Positions 1-10,061 of a stretch of DNA of 64,000 nt are shown one piece after another (within the stretch, counting starts at the first letter, position 1; every line of letters begins with the position of its first letter). Where the stretch lies: contig NZ_JACYUG010000001.1 in NCBI RefSeq assembly GCF_014841615.1, positions 186,001-250,000 of the forward strand, in the 5' to 3' direction. The notes beneath the pieces are model-generated. The model was not told the origin of the DNA and made no database searches. It saw nothing but the letters and a program-made list of their open reading frames with translations. This DNA comes from Sphingomonas sp. CFBP 8760. Lineage in GTDB: Bacteria; Pseudomonadota; Alphaproteobacteria; Sphingomonadales; Sphingomonadaceae. The position numbers and the translations under genes are program-made.

Positions 1-1
1 G

Positions 2-712
2 CTGGACGGCATCGTCTCCGCCGAGGCGCAGGGTCGCGGTGGCCCGGGCATCATGATCCGCACCCGCAAGAAGACGATCGTGCCGCGCACCCCGGCGCAG
101 GCGCATTACATGCGCGAACTGGTGGCGAACGACATGATCTTCGCCCTCGGGCCGGCGGGCACCGGCAAGACCTATATCGCGGTCGCGCAGGCGGTGGCGC
201 AGCTCATTACCGGCAGCGTCCAACGGCTGATCCTGTCGCGCCCGGCGGTGGAGGCGGGCGAGAAGCTCGGCTTCCTGCCCGGCGACATGAAGGAGAAGGT
301 CGATCCCTATCTCCGCCCGCTCTACGACGCGCTGTACGACTGCCTGCCCGCCGAACAGGTGGAACGCCGGATCGCCAGCGGCGAGATCGAGGTCGCGCCG
401 ATCGCCTTCATGCGCGGCCGGACATTGGCGGACGCCTTCGTGATCCTCGACGAGGCGCAGAACACCACACCCGCCCAGATGAAGATGTTCCTGACCCGGT
501 TCGGCCAGAACAGCCGCATGGTGATCTGCGGCGATCCCAATCAGGTCGACCTTCCCGGCGGCGTCGCGGCCTCCGGCCTCGCCGACGCGGTCCGCCGGCT
601 GGAGGGAGTGGAGAGCATCGCGATGAGCCGCTTCACCGCCGCCGACGTGGTCCGGCACCCGATCGTCGGCCGGATCGTCGAGGCGTATGAAGGGGTCGGC
701 GGCACCGGTTGA
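2..712 (+). CDS. phoH: PhoH-family ATPase, 5' end cut by the window edge
   Basis: This is the C-terminal 236 residues of a PhoH-like P-loop protein. The frame is open from base 2, so the upstream part (the family is usually about 330 residues) lies outside the window and the first ATG at 53 is internal. Visible motifs are Walker A GPAGTGKT (about bases 151-174) and Walker B with FVILDEAQN (about 436-462), followed by the usual GDPNQVDLPGG segment. The family is an RNA-linked ATPase, in many alphaproteobacteria encoded just before ybeY and corC, as here apart from an intervening toxin-antitoxin pair. The neighbourhood suggests a role with YbeY in RNA or ribosome quality control; that role is inference. 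Confidence 0.95.
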   Translation: MDGIVSAEAQGRGGPGIMIRTRKKTIVPRTPAQAHYMRELVANDMIFALGPAGTGKTYIAVAQAVAQLITGSVQRLILSRPAVEAGEKLGFLPGDMKEKVDPYLRPLYDALYDCLPAEQVERRIASGEIEVAPIAFMRGRTLADAFVILDEAQNTTPAQMKMFLTRFGQNSRMVICGDPNQVDLPGGVAASGLADAVRRLEGVESIAMSRFTAADVVRHPIVGRIVEAYEGVGGTG

Positions 713-749
713 CGGCTGGGATATACCGACTTACGCTATGGATATACCG
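709..749 (+). promoter_or_regulatory. Promoter and likely autoregulatory operator of the vapBC pair
   Basis: A sigma70-like promoter can be drawn with TTGACG at 709-714, a 17-base spacer and TACGCT at 732-737. Two identical copies of GGATATACCG lie at 719-728 and 740-749. They are 21 bases apart, about two helical turns, so both would face the same side of the DNA. One copy sits between -35 and -10 and the other just after -10, which is where an antitoxin-toxin repressor would bind. The -35 overlaps the phoH stop codon. The site is inferred from sequence pattern only. Confidence 0.5.
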
Positions 750-758
750 GAGGCGGGC

Positions 759-1007
759 ATGGCATCGTTGTATATCAAGGATGAGGAAACCAGCCGGCTG
801 GCCCAGGAACTGGCTGAACGGCGTCAGCTGACGAAGACAGCGGCAGTGCGACTGGCGCTGACGAACGAATTGGCGAAGGATCAGCCTGAGCAATCGCTGC
901 ATGATGTTATCGCGGAACTGCGGCGCACCTCGACCCTGAAGTTCGATCCGACCGTCGTCATCGACAAGGCGTTCTATGACTCGTTGAACGACGAGGAAGA
1001 CGGTTGA
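759..1007 (+). CDS. VapB-family antitoxin
   Basis: An 82-residue antitoxin of the VapB (PSK-type) family. The N-terminal part (MASLYIKDEETSRLAQELAE) resembles a ribbon-helix-helix DNA-binding segment that reads TKTAAVRLAL in its second half. The C-terminal part is acidic and would bind the toxin. The start at 759 is chosen because GGAGG lies at 749-753, five bases upstream; an ATG at 738 is possible but lies inside the operator repeats. The stop overlaps the toxin start (TTGA), typical of coupled antitoxin-toxin translation. The pair interrupts an otherwise conserved phoH-ybeY arrangement. Confidence 0.82.
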   Translation: MASLYIKDEETSRLAQELAERRQLTKTAAVRLALTNELAKDQPEQSLHDVIAELRRTSTLKFDPTVVIDKAFYDSLNDEEDG

Positions 1008-1402
1008 CCGTCTTTATCGACGCATCGGCGCTGGTCGCGATCATCAAAGACGAACCGGAGTCCTTTGCCCTGATTGAAACGATCTCTGTCCATCGCACCC
1101 GGCTTACCAGTGCGCTGGCGATGTGGGAGGCGGTGCGCGCCGTCGCCAAGGTGGGATCGAATGACATTCCCGAGGCGCTGCGGCTCTGTGAAGCGCTACG
1201 CATCGATGTCGGCATCGACCTGGTTGCGATCGACGAGGCTACAACCCGGCACGCGATCGACGCCCATCAACGCTACGGCAAGGGCACCGGCCACCCCGCC
1301 CGCCTCAACATGGGTGACTGTTTCGCCTATGCATGCGCCAAGACCAACGCCGCCCACCTGCTCTACAAGGGCGACGATTTCATTCACACGGACCTGGGCT
1401 AG
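1004..1402 (+). CDS. PIN-domain ribonuclease toxin (VapC family)
   Basis: A 132-residue PIN-domain protein. The expected acidic residues are present: Asp in FIDASALV near the N-terminus, Glu in MWEAV, Asp in MGDCFAYACAK and Asp in KGDDF near the C-terminus. VapC toxins are Mg-dependent endoribonucleases, commonly cutting tRNA or rRNA. Translation starts at TTG 1004, overlapping the antitoxin stop by four bases, so it probably depends on antitoxin translation. Only ten bases separate its stop from ybeY, so ybeY may be read partly from the toxin-antitoxin promoter. All four acidic positions look intact, so it is probably active. Confidence 0.85.
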   Translation: MTVFIDASALVAIIKDEPESFALIETISVHRTRLTSALAMWEAVRAVAKVGSNDIPEALRLCEALRIDVGIDLVAIDEATTRHAIDAHQRYGKGTGHPARLNMGDCFAYACAKTNAAHLLYKGDDFIHTDLG

Positions 1403-1411
1403 GACACGGGC

Positions 1412-1921
1412 ATGATCCAGATCGAACTCTCCTGCGAATCCCCTTGGCCCGATGGCGACTGGGAGGCACTGGCCGATCGCGCTGCGCGCGCCGCGATCGA
1501 GCGGACGCCGCACGGCCCCCTGCTCACCACCCCCGCCACGATCGAGGTCAGCGTGCGCCTGACCTCGGACGAGGAGGTTCATGCGCTCAACCGGCAATAT
1601 CGCCAGAAGGACAAGCCGACCAACGTCCTGTCCTTTCCGATGGTGCAGCCCGACCTGATCGACACGATCAGCCAGAATTCCGACGATGGCGAGGTGTTGC
1701 TGGGCGATATCGTGCTCGCACATGGTGTCTGCGTGGCGGAAGCGGCGGAGCGGGGAATTTCGGTGGAGACGCATGCCACCCATTTGATGGTGCACGGCGT
1801 GCTTCACCTGCTAGGCTATGACCACATGTCCGATGACGAGGCGGAGGCGATGGAGGATATCGAGCGGCAGGCGCTGCACGGTCTCGGCATCGCCGACCCT
1901 TATCTGATACGCGAGGAATAA
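1412..1921 (+). CDS. ybeY: Endoribonuclease YbeY (rRNA maturation factor)
   Basis: A 169-residue UPF0054/YbeY metalloprotein. The zinc motif HGVLHLLGYDH gives ligands H128, H132 and H138, and NVLSFP near residue 71 is the family's conserved strand. YbeY acts in 16S rRNA 3'-end maturation and 70S ribosome quality control. The stop codon is followed directly by the GTG of the corC-type gene with no gap, so the two are cotranscribed and probably translationally coupled. Length and motifs are normal for the family. Confidence 0.95.
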   Translation: MIQIELSCESPWPDGDWEALADRAARAAIERTPHGPLLTTPATIEVSVRLTSDEEVHALNRQYRQKDKPTNVLSFPMVQPDLIDTISQNSDDGEVLLGDIVLAHGVCVAEAAERGISVETHATHLMVHGVLHLLGYDHMSDDEAEAMEDIERQALHGLGIADPYLIREE

Positions 1922-2824
1922 GTGTCCGAAGACCGAAGTAGCGCCGCGGGCGGCGACAGCGACAGCATCTGGCGGGGGCTGAAATCCCTGATCTTCGGCA
2001 ACGATGCCGAGGAATCCCTGCGCGACCAGCTGGAAGAGGCGATCGACCGGCACGAGGGCGATCCCGCCCCTGATGCCAAGGGCGACCTGAGCCAGCTGGA
2101 ACGGCAGATGGTGCGCAACCTGCTCCATTTCGGCGAGCGCGATGCCGGCGATGTCGGTGTGCCGCGCGCGGACATCGTCGCGGTGGAGGAGAAGACGACC
2201 TTCGCCCACCTCGTCCAGATCTTCGCGGAGGCTGGGCATAGCCGCCTGCCGGTCTATCGCGAGAAACTGGATACGATCATCGGCATGGTCCACATCAAGG
2301 ACGTGTTCACGATCCTGGCGACCGACGCGCCGCATCCGGAGGACCTGTCGGGCCTGATCCGCGAGCCGCTATATGTGCCGATGTCGCGCGGCGCGCTCGA
2401 CGTGCTGGCCGACATGCGATCGAAGCGGGTGCATCTGGCGGTGGTGCTCGACGAATATTCCGGCACCGAGGGGCTGGTGACGATCGAGGACCTGATCGAG
2501 GAGATCACCGGCGATATCGAGGACGAGCATGATGACGCGCCCACCGCGCTGCTGATCCCGCTCGATGGCGGCGGCTGGGATGCCGATGCCCGCGCGCCGC
2601 TGGAACAGGTGGCACAGGTCGTCGACGAACGGCTGGGTGAAACCGAGGAGGATGTCGATACGCTCGGCGGCCTTGCGGCGGTGCTGGCGGGGCGGGTGCC
2701 GCCGGTCGGGGAGTGCGTCGATCACGTATCGGGGTGGAAGCTGGAGATCACCGACGCCGACGAGCGTCGCGTCCACCGCCTGCGTCTGCATCCTCCCGTG
2801 GCATTGGCCATCGAAGAAGACTGA
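1922..2824 (+). CDS. CorC/HlyC-type CBS-domain protein
   Basis: A 300-residue protein starting at GTG immediately after ybeY. It has a CBS-domain pair (roughly residues 80-200, including LDEYSGTEGLVTIEDLIEE) followed by a CorC_HlyC transporter-associated domain (about 215-292). There is no N-terminal DUF21 membrane domain, which matches the soluble CorC form found next to ybeY. The family is linked to magnesium/cobalt efflux and tolerance. In many relatives lnt follows this gene; here a hairpin and then katG follow, so the operon appears to end at this point. Confidence 0.9.
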   Translation: MSEDRSSAAGGDSDSIWRGLKSLIFGNDAEESLRDQLEEAIDRHEGDPAPDAKGDLSQLERQMVRNLLHFGERDAGDVGVPRADIVAVEEKTTFAHLVQIFAEAGHSRLPVYREKLDTIIGMVHIKDVFTILATDAPHPEDLSGLIREPLYVPMSRGALDVLADMRSKRVHLAVVLDEYSGTEGLVTIEDLIEEITGDIEDEHDDAPTALLIPLDGGGWDADARAPLEQVAQVVDERLGETEEDVDTLGGLAAVLAGRVPPVGECVDHVSGWKLEITDADERRVHRLRLHPPVALAIEED

Positions 2825-2828
2825 GCAT

Positions 2829-2865
2829 CGGGATGAAGGCGCATCCCAAGTGCGGCTTCATCCCG
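2829..2865 (+). terminator. Hairpin after the phoH-corC operon
   Basis: Perfect 10-base arms CGGGATGAAG (2829-2838) and CTTCATCCCG (2856-2865) flank a 17-base loop that itself contains partly pairing GCGCA/TGCGG. It starts five bases after the stop codon. There is no T-run, so termination strength is uncertain; it could also protect the mRNA 3' end. The rest of the gap to katG (2866-3039) holds the katG promoter region, in which I could not assign -35/-10 elements with confidence. Confidence 0.5.
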
Positions 2866-2937
2866 ACCCGCTACCGATCGGATCGTCGTTTTTGCTGCAC
2901 GCATCATCGATACAGGCAATGACCGTCAGGCTATTGA

Positions 2938-5268
<2,331 letters not shown>

Positions 5269-5292
5269 GTGGTTCGACTGGCAAGAGACGAA

Positions 5293-5328
5293 GGGGCGTC
5301 GGCAGCCATGCCGGCGCCCCTTTCGTTT
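5293..5328 (+). terminator. Intrinsic terminator of katG
   Basis: The 12-base arms GGGGCGTCGGCA (5293-5304) and TGCCGGCGCCCC (5309-5320) pair throughout with one G-U wobble around the tetraloop GCCA. They are followed by a T-rich stretch, TTTCGTTT (5321-5328). This is a clear Rho-independent terminator 24 bases after the katG stop codon. Confidence 0.85.
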
Positions 5329-5387
5329 GCCGCGCGTCTTTCCTTCCCGGCATTGCCGCGCCCGCGCATGCCGCCTAGATATCGGCC

Positions 5388-6713
5388 ATGCTGAAACACG
5401 TCCTGCGCATCCTTGCGCTCGTCATCGTCGTCGGGGGCGCGATCGTCGCCTATATCGCGTGGCCGGACACGGCGACGCTGCCGATCGCCGCCGTGCAGGG
5501 CGACCGACCGAATATTTCCACGCCCCGCGTGCAGACCATCCCCACCGTCAAGGTCGCCGATGTGGTCGGCTGGCCCGCCGGCACCACGCCGACCGCCGCC
5601 GCCGGCCTGCGCGTCGGAGCCTTCGCGGCGGGGCTGGATCATCCGCGCTGGCTGTACGTGCTGCCCAATGGCGATGTGCTGGTCGCCGAAACCAACAGCC
5701 CGCCGCGCAAGGGCGGTGGCATCCAGGGCTGGGTGATGGGCCTGCTGATGGGCAAGGCGGGGGCGGGCGTCCCCTCCGCCAATCGAATCACGTTGTTGCG
5801 CGATGTCGATGGCGACGGGGTGGCGGAAACCCGGTCGGTGTTCATGTCGGGGCTGAACTCGCCGTTCGGCATGGCGCTGATGGACGGGCAGCTCTACATC
5901 GCCAACACCGATGCGCTGGTGCGCGTGCCCTATACCGAGGGGGCGACCAACATCACTGCGAAGCCCGAACTGATCGTGAAGCTGAACGGCGGCGGCAACC
6001 ATTGGGCGCGCAACGTCATTCCGGCGGCGGACGGCAAGACGCTGTTCGTCAGCGTCGGCTCCGCGAGCAACATCGCAGAGGGTGGCATGGAGGCGGAGAA
6101 ATACCGCGCCAACATCCTGCAGGTATGGCCCGACAAGAACTGGCGCATCTATGCCGCCGGCCTGCGCAACCCGGTCGGCATGGCGCTGAACCCAAAGAAC
6201 GGCAATCTGTGGACGGTGGTGAACGAGCGCGACATGCTCGGCTCCGATCTCGCCCCCGATTACCTGACGCAGGTCGAATTCGGCGATCATTTCGGCTGGC
6301 CCTGGTATTATTGGGGCGGTTACCCCGATGACCGGGTTGAGCCGAAGCGGCCGGAGATGCAGCAATATTCCAAGCGTCCCGATTACGCGCTGGGGCCACA
6401 TGTCGCGGCATTGGGCCTGACCTTCGCGCAGGATGCGAAGCTGGGCGACCGGTGGACGCAGGGCGCGTTCGTCGGCGAGCATGGCTCGTGGAACCGCAAG
6501 CCGGTGTCGGGATACAAGGTGGCCTGGGTGCCGTTCACCGCCACCGGCTACCCTGTGAAGGGCGCGAAGCCGATCGACGTGCTGACCGGCTTCCTCGATG
6601 CGGAGGGCGATGCCCGTGGCCGCCCGGTCGGCGTGACGATCGACCGCGCCGGGGCGCTGCTGGTGGCGGACGATGTCGGCAACCGTATCTGGCGGGTGAC
6701 GGCGGCACGCTGA
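5388..6713 (+). CDS. PQQ-dependent sugar dehydrogenase / L-sorbosone dehydrogenase-like protein
   Basis: A 441-residue protein with one N-terminal hydrophobic segment (about residues 5-25), so it is anchored in or exported across the inner membrane. The body resembles the six-bladed beta-propeller of soluble glucose dehydrogenase and sorbosone dehydrogenase homologues: GGNHWARNV, GLRNPVGMALNP, NERDMLG and GEHGSWNRKPVSGYK. Members oxidise aldoses or aldehydes with pyrroloquinoline quinone, but many homologues are uncharacterised. It stands alone between katG and the MTA phosphorylase gene, so its substrate cannot be read from context. Confidence 0.75.
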   Translation: MLKHVLRILALVIVVGGAIVAYIAWPDTATLPIAAVQGDRPNISTPRVQTIPTVKVADVVGWPAGTTPTAAAGLRVGAFAAGLDHPRWLYVLPNGDVLVAETNSPPRKGGGIQGWVMGLLMGKAGAGVPSANRITLLRDVDGDGVAETRSVFMSGLNSPFGMALMDGQLYIANTDALVRVPYTEGATNITAKPELIVKLNGGGNHWARNVIPAADGKTLFVSVGSASNIAEGGMEAEKYRANILQVWPDKNWRIYAAGLRNPVGMALNPKNGNLWTVVNERDMLGSDLAPDYLTQVEFGDHFGWPWYYWGGYPDDRVEPKRPEMQQYSKRPDYALGPHVAALGLTFAQDAKLGDRWTQGAFVGEHGSWNRKPVSGYKVAWVPFTATGYPVKGAKPIDVLTGFLDAEGDARGRPVGVTIDRAGALLVADDVGNRIWRVTAAR

Positions 6714-6777
6714 CGTTCCTCCGCTTCCCCTCGACGGTCCGGCCCTTGTCTACCGGGCACCCATGGAGATGCCCGGC

Positions 6778-7647
6778 ATGACTCAGTGGACGATCGGTAT
6801 CATCGGCGGCTCCGGTCTGTACGGGATGGAGGGGCTGACGGATGCCGAATGGCTCGATCTCGACACGCCGTGGGGGCCACCGTCCGACCGGCTGCTGCGC
6901 GGGCGGATCGGGCCGGTTGGCTTCGTCTTCCTGCCGCGTCACGGGCGGGGCCATCGCCTGCCGCCGGCCGCGATCAATGCCCGTGCCAATATCCATGCGC
7001 TGAAGGCGGCGGGCTGTACCGACCTGCTGGCGATCTCGTCGATCGGATCGTTGCGGGAGGAACTGGCGCCCGGCCGGTTCGTGGTGGTCGACGATTTCAT
7101 CGACCGCACCGTCCACCGGGCGTCGAGCTTCTTCGGCCCCGGGCTTGTCGCGCATGTCTCGATGGCCGAACCGGTCTGTCCGCGACTGTCGGCACTGGTC
7201 GCCGATGCCGCCGCGGCGGCGGGGGCCGGGGTGACGCGGGGTGGCACCTATCTGGCGATGGAGGGGCCGCAATTCTCCACCCGCGCCGAAAGCCTGTTGT
7301 ACCGCACATGGGGTGCCGACGTGATCGGGATGACCGCGATGCCGGAGGCGAAACTGGCGCGAGAGGCGGAGCTGCCCTACGCGCTGCTCGGCATGGTCAC
7401 CGATTACGATTGCTGGCGACCCGATACCGCGCATGTCGAGGTGGCGGAGGTGCTCGCCCGCGTCGGCGCCAACGGCACGCTGGCAAAGGCCGCGATCGCG
7501 CGACTGGCCGACATGCTGCCCGCGACCCGTGCGCCGTCACCGATCGATACGGTGCTGGATCAGGCGATCATCACCGCCCCCGCCCATCGCGATCAGGCGA
7601 TGCTGGCGCAACTGGCCCCGATCGTGCGGCGGGCGACCGCCGCCTGA
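6778..7647 (+). CDS. mtnP: S-methyl-5'-thioadenosine phosphorylase-type purine phosphorylase
   Basis: A 289-residue enzyme of the PNP/MTAP family. Family motifs are IGIIGGSGLYG at the N-terminus (phosphate site), the RHGRGH segment, SSIGSLREELAPG, and TYLAMEGPQFSTRAES. The reaction is phosphorolysis of 5'-methylthioadenosine to adenine and methylthioribose-1-phosphate in methionine salvage. Three ATGs occur at 6763, 6769 and 6778; I chose 6778 because GGAG at 6765-6768 then lies about nine bases upstream and the protein begins as in relatives. Related 5'-methylthioinosine or inosine phosphorylases are an alternative. Confidence 0.85.
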   Translation: MTQWTIGIIGGSGLYGMEGLTDAEWLDLDTPWGPPSDRLLRGRIGPVGFVFLPRHGRGHRLPPAAINARANIHALKAAGCTDLLAISSIGSLREELAPGRFVVVDDFIDRTVHRASSFFGPGLVAHVSMAEPVCPRLSALVADAAAAAGAGVTRGGTYLAMEGPQFSTRAESLLYRTWGADVIGMTAMPEAKLAREAELPYALLGMVTDYDCWRPDTAHVEVAEVLARVGANGTLAKAAIARLADMLPATRAPSPIDTVLDQAIITAPAHRDQAMLAQLAPIVRRATAA

Positions 7648-7668
7648 TCTCCGCCCCCGATCCGGGCG

Positions 7669-8370
7669 TCAGACCTTGGCGGCGAACAACAGCCGGTCGG
7701 GGCCAAGCCGCGCGAAGACCTGATCCAGATCGCCCTCGCCGACCGCAAAACAGCCCTGGCTGCGCCCCAGCATTCCATGCGTGCGGATCATATCCGGATT
7801 GGCGTACCACGCGGAATGGATCACGATCGCGCGACCGAGCGCGTTGTTGTTGGTCGGGTCCAGCCCCTGCAACCGCTGCGACCGGCCATGCTTGCCGACA
7901 TAATAATCGGCGGTGACGAACGCCCCCTCGCATGATGCGTTGGAGCCGAAATCGTTGGAAAAGCGGCGAACATAGCCCGTGTGCGAGGGATCGGAACCGC
8001 TGCCGTGCGACACCAGCAGCGATTCGCTGCGCCCGCTGGCCAAATCGACGAAGTGGAAGCGCGGCTGCGACGATCCGGCGGTGAAGTCGGCGATCGCGAT
8101 CCGGTCACGCTTGCGGATGTGCGCGCCGTGACGATCGAGCGAGGCGATGGCGCGGCGCAGCAGTTCGGGGCGCACGACGCGCGACGACACGACCGGGCTG
8201 GCCGGCATCCGCTGTGCGGAGGCACGGTTGGCGGCGGCGGTTTCGCTGTCGCGCCCGGCGGCGGGACGGATGGCGGAGGCGACGGCCCCCGGTACGGCCA
8301 GCGATCCCGCCAGGATCAGGCCATTGGATAAAAAGGCGCGGCGCGTGCGCGCGGCATCATGATCGTGCAT
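7669..8370 (-). CDS. L,D-transpeptidase catalytic-domain protein, Tat-exported (YkuD_2-like)
   Basis: A 233-residue exported protein. The N-terminus TRRAFLSNG followed by a hydrophobic stretch and AVASA is a twin-arginine signal peptide. The C-terminal half carries HSAWYANPDMIRTHGM and the catalytic SQGCFAV, which matches the murein L,D-transpeptidase catalytic-domain family (YkuD_2). It would act on peptidoglycan in the periplasm. It is divergent from a second, classical YkuD protein. The ribosome binding site in front of the start is poor. Confidence 0.78.
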   Translation of the reverse strand: MHDHDAARTRRAFLSNGLILAGSLAVPGAVASAIRPAAGRDSETAAANRASAQRMPASPVVSSRVVRPELLRRAIASLDRHGAHIRKRDRIAIADFTAGSSQPRFHFVDLASGRSESLLVSHGSGSDPSHTGYVRRFSNDFGSNASCEGAFVTADYYVGKHGRSQRLQGLDPTNNNALGRAIVIHSAWYANPDMIRTHGMLGRSQGCFAVGEGDLDQVFARLGPDRLLFAAKV

Positions 8371-8580
8371 CGATTACCCGAAAATATCGTGGGCCCCTAT
8401 GACATGCTTAATAGCATGGAATGTCGGTGATTCCGCCCCGTTGCGGCCTGATTGTTCCCGAACCGGGCTCGCCCTGCCGCAGCGAATACACCATTCGCCC
8501 GGCGCCGACCATGGCACGAAATGCTGCACAATGCGTTAGGCAAGTCAAGACAGTGAAAGCGTAACAAGGATCAAGTTGCG
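8371..8580. other. Divergent intergenic region between two L,D-transpeptidase genes
   Basis: A 210-base gap that must hold the promoters of both divergent genes. A short inverted repeat, CATGCTTAATAGCATG (8404-8419, arms CATGCT/AGCATG), lies near the minus-strand start. I see no open reading frame, no RNA gene and no confident -35/-10 pairs. Confidence 0.4.
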
Positions 8581-9174
8581 ATGAATCGCATTCTCTCTCT
8601 CGCCGCCATGGCGACCCTGGTTTTGACCACCCCGGCCCAGGCAAGCGATGCCAATGACGCGACGATGGCGTTGGAAACCGCCGCGGCGACGCTGGCACCC
8701 AACCGCTTCGTCTGGTCCGATGCCAGTCTGGTCGATCCGGTAATGAGCCCGGTCACCGTCGTGGTCAGTATCCCGTTGCAGCGCGCCTTCGTCTATCGCG
8801 GCGACACGCTGGTCGCCGCATCCAGCGTGTCGACGGGCAAGGACGAAAACCCGACGCCGGTCGGCATCTATCCCATCCTGCAGAAGAACGAGAAGCATCG
8901 GTCGAATCTGTATAACGACGCGCCGATGCCCTTCATGCAGCGGCTGACCTGGGATGGCATCGCGCTCCATGCCGGGCGCAATCCCGGCTTCCCCGATTCG
9001 CATGGCTGTATCCGTCTGCCGACCGAATTCGCCAAAAAACTGTTCGCGATCACCGATGTCGGCACCACCGTGGTCATCACCGACGACTTCGTCGAAGGCA
9101 GCACCCTGGATCGCAATATGCTGGTGACCGAAGTGATGCGCGCCAATGCCGAACAACTGGCGGTTCTGCCCTGA
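8581..9174 (+). CDS. L,D-transpeptidase (YkuD family)
   Basis: A 197-residue secreted protein. Residues 1-20 form a Sec signal peptide ending TTPAQA-S. The YkuD domain spans about 56-175, with the catalytic motif HGCIRLP and the upstream DGIALHAG strand. YkuD enzymes form 3-3 crosslinks or attach proteins to peptidoglycan in the periplasm, using the motif cysteine. The gene is divergent from the Tat-exported transpeptidase, so the two may respond to the same envelope signal. Confidence 0.9.
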   Translation: MNRILSLAAMATLVLTTPAQASDANDATMALETAAATLAPNRFVWSDASLVDPVMSPVTVVVSIPLQRAFVYRGDTLVAASSVSTGKDENPTPVGIYPILQKNEKHRSNLYNDAPMPFMQRLTWDGIALHAGRNPGFPDSHGCIRLPTEFAKKLFAITDVGTTVVITDDFVEGSTLDRNMLVTEVMRANAEQLAVLP

Positions 9175-9183
9175 ACGGGTCGA

Positions 9184-9789
9184 TCAGGCCGGAAATCCCA
9201 ATGCGCGCAGTCGGGGCACGAGATCGTCGATGCCGGTGAACAGGATGCCGGTCATCCCCATCGCATCGGCCCCGGCCACGTTGGCGGCATTGTCGTCGAT
9301 GAATACCGTTCCCTTGGCCGGCAGGCCGAAACGGTCCAGCGCCAGCCGATAGATCGCGGCATCGGGCTTCACCAGCTTCTCCTCGCCCGACACGACGATA
9401 CCGCGGAACCGGTCGAACAGCGCCGCCTCCGTCGCCCGGAACGGCGGGAAGAATTCGTGGCTGAAGTTGGTGATCGCGAACAGCGGCACGCCGGCGGCAT
9501 CCAGCCGCGCGACCAGATCGTGCATGCCGGGGATCGGGCCGGGAATGCTTTCCGCGAACCGTGGCCCCCAAGCGGCGATCAGATCGGCATGATGCGGATG
9601 CAACGCGGTGAGTTCCGCCGAGGTATCGGCGAAATCGCGCCCGGCATCATGCTGGAAATGCCAGTCCACAGTGACCACATCGCGCAGGAACGACTCAAGC
9701 GCCTCACCCCTGGGGATGAGACGCTCGTACAGGAACCGTGGGTCCCAGTCGTAGAGAACCCGGCCGATGTCGAAGATGATCGCCGACAT
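9184..9789 (-). CDS. HAD-superfamily hydrolase, subfamily IA
   Basis: A 201-residue haloacid dehalogenase-fold phosphatase. Motif I is DIGRVLYDWD (residues 7-16), where Asp7 would be the nucleophile; motif II is FAITNFS; motif III Lys is in GEEKLVKPD; motif IV is FIDDNAAN. The cap domain lies between motifs I and II. The layout resembles YihX-type sugar-phosphate or epoxide-hydrolase N-terminal phosphatases. The substrate is unknown. It ends close to the convergent transpeptidase gene, with only nine bases between the stop codons. Confidence 0.85.
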   Translation of the reverse strand: MSAIIFDIGRVLYDWDPRFLYERLIPRGEALESFLRDVVTVDWHFQHDAGRDFADTSAELTALHPHHADLIAAWGPRFAESIPGPIPGMHDLVARLDAAGVPLFAITNFSHEFFPPFRATEAALFDRFRGIVVSGEEKLVKPDAAIYRLALDRFGLPAKGTVFIDDNAANVAGADAMGMTGILFTGIDDLVPRLRALGFPA

Positions 9790-9812
9790 GCGGGTGGCCG
9801 GGGCCGGGCGGA

Positions 9813-9938
9813 TCAGCCCTGGCGTGCCTTGAACCGGCGGTTCGTCTTGTTGATGACATAGGTGCGCCCGCGACGACGGATCACGCGGTTATCGCGGTGA
9901 CGGTCCTTGAGCGACTTCAGCGAATTGCGGATCTTCAT
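9813..9938 (-). CDS. rpmJ: 50S ribosomal protein L36
   Basis: A 41-residue basic protein beginning [20 protein letters not shown] and ending FKARQG. It is L36 of the form without the zinc-binding cysteines, as is usual in alphaproteobacteria. The gene lies alone, 23 bases upstream of the HAD hydrolase start on the same strand, so the two may be cotranscribed. L36 stabilises 23S rRNA in the large subunit. Confidence 0.96.
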   Translation of the reverse strand: MKIRNSLKSLKDRHRDNRVIRRRGRTYVINKTNRRFKARQG

Positions 9939-10061
9939 GGGTTGCGCGCTTCTGTTGGAATGGTTCGGAAAGTGCTGGCACCTAGTGTTCGCAGGCGCTC
10001 AAGTCAAGCAACGGACCACCGGTTCCGTGCGTTCCGCCTTCGCAACGTTCATGAGGTATCG

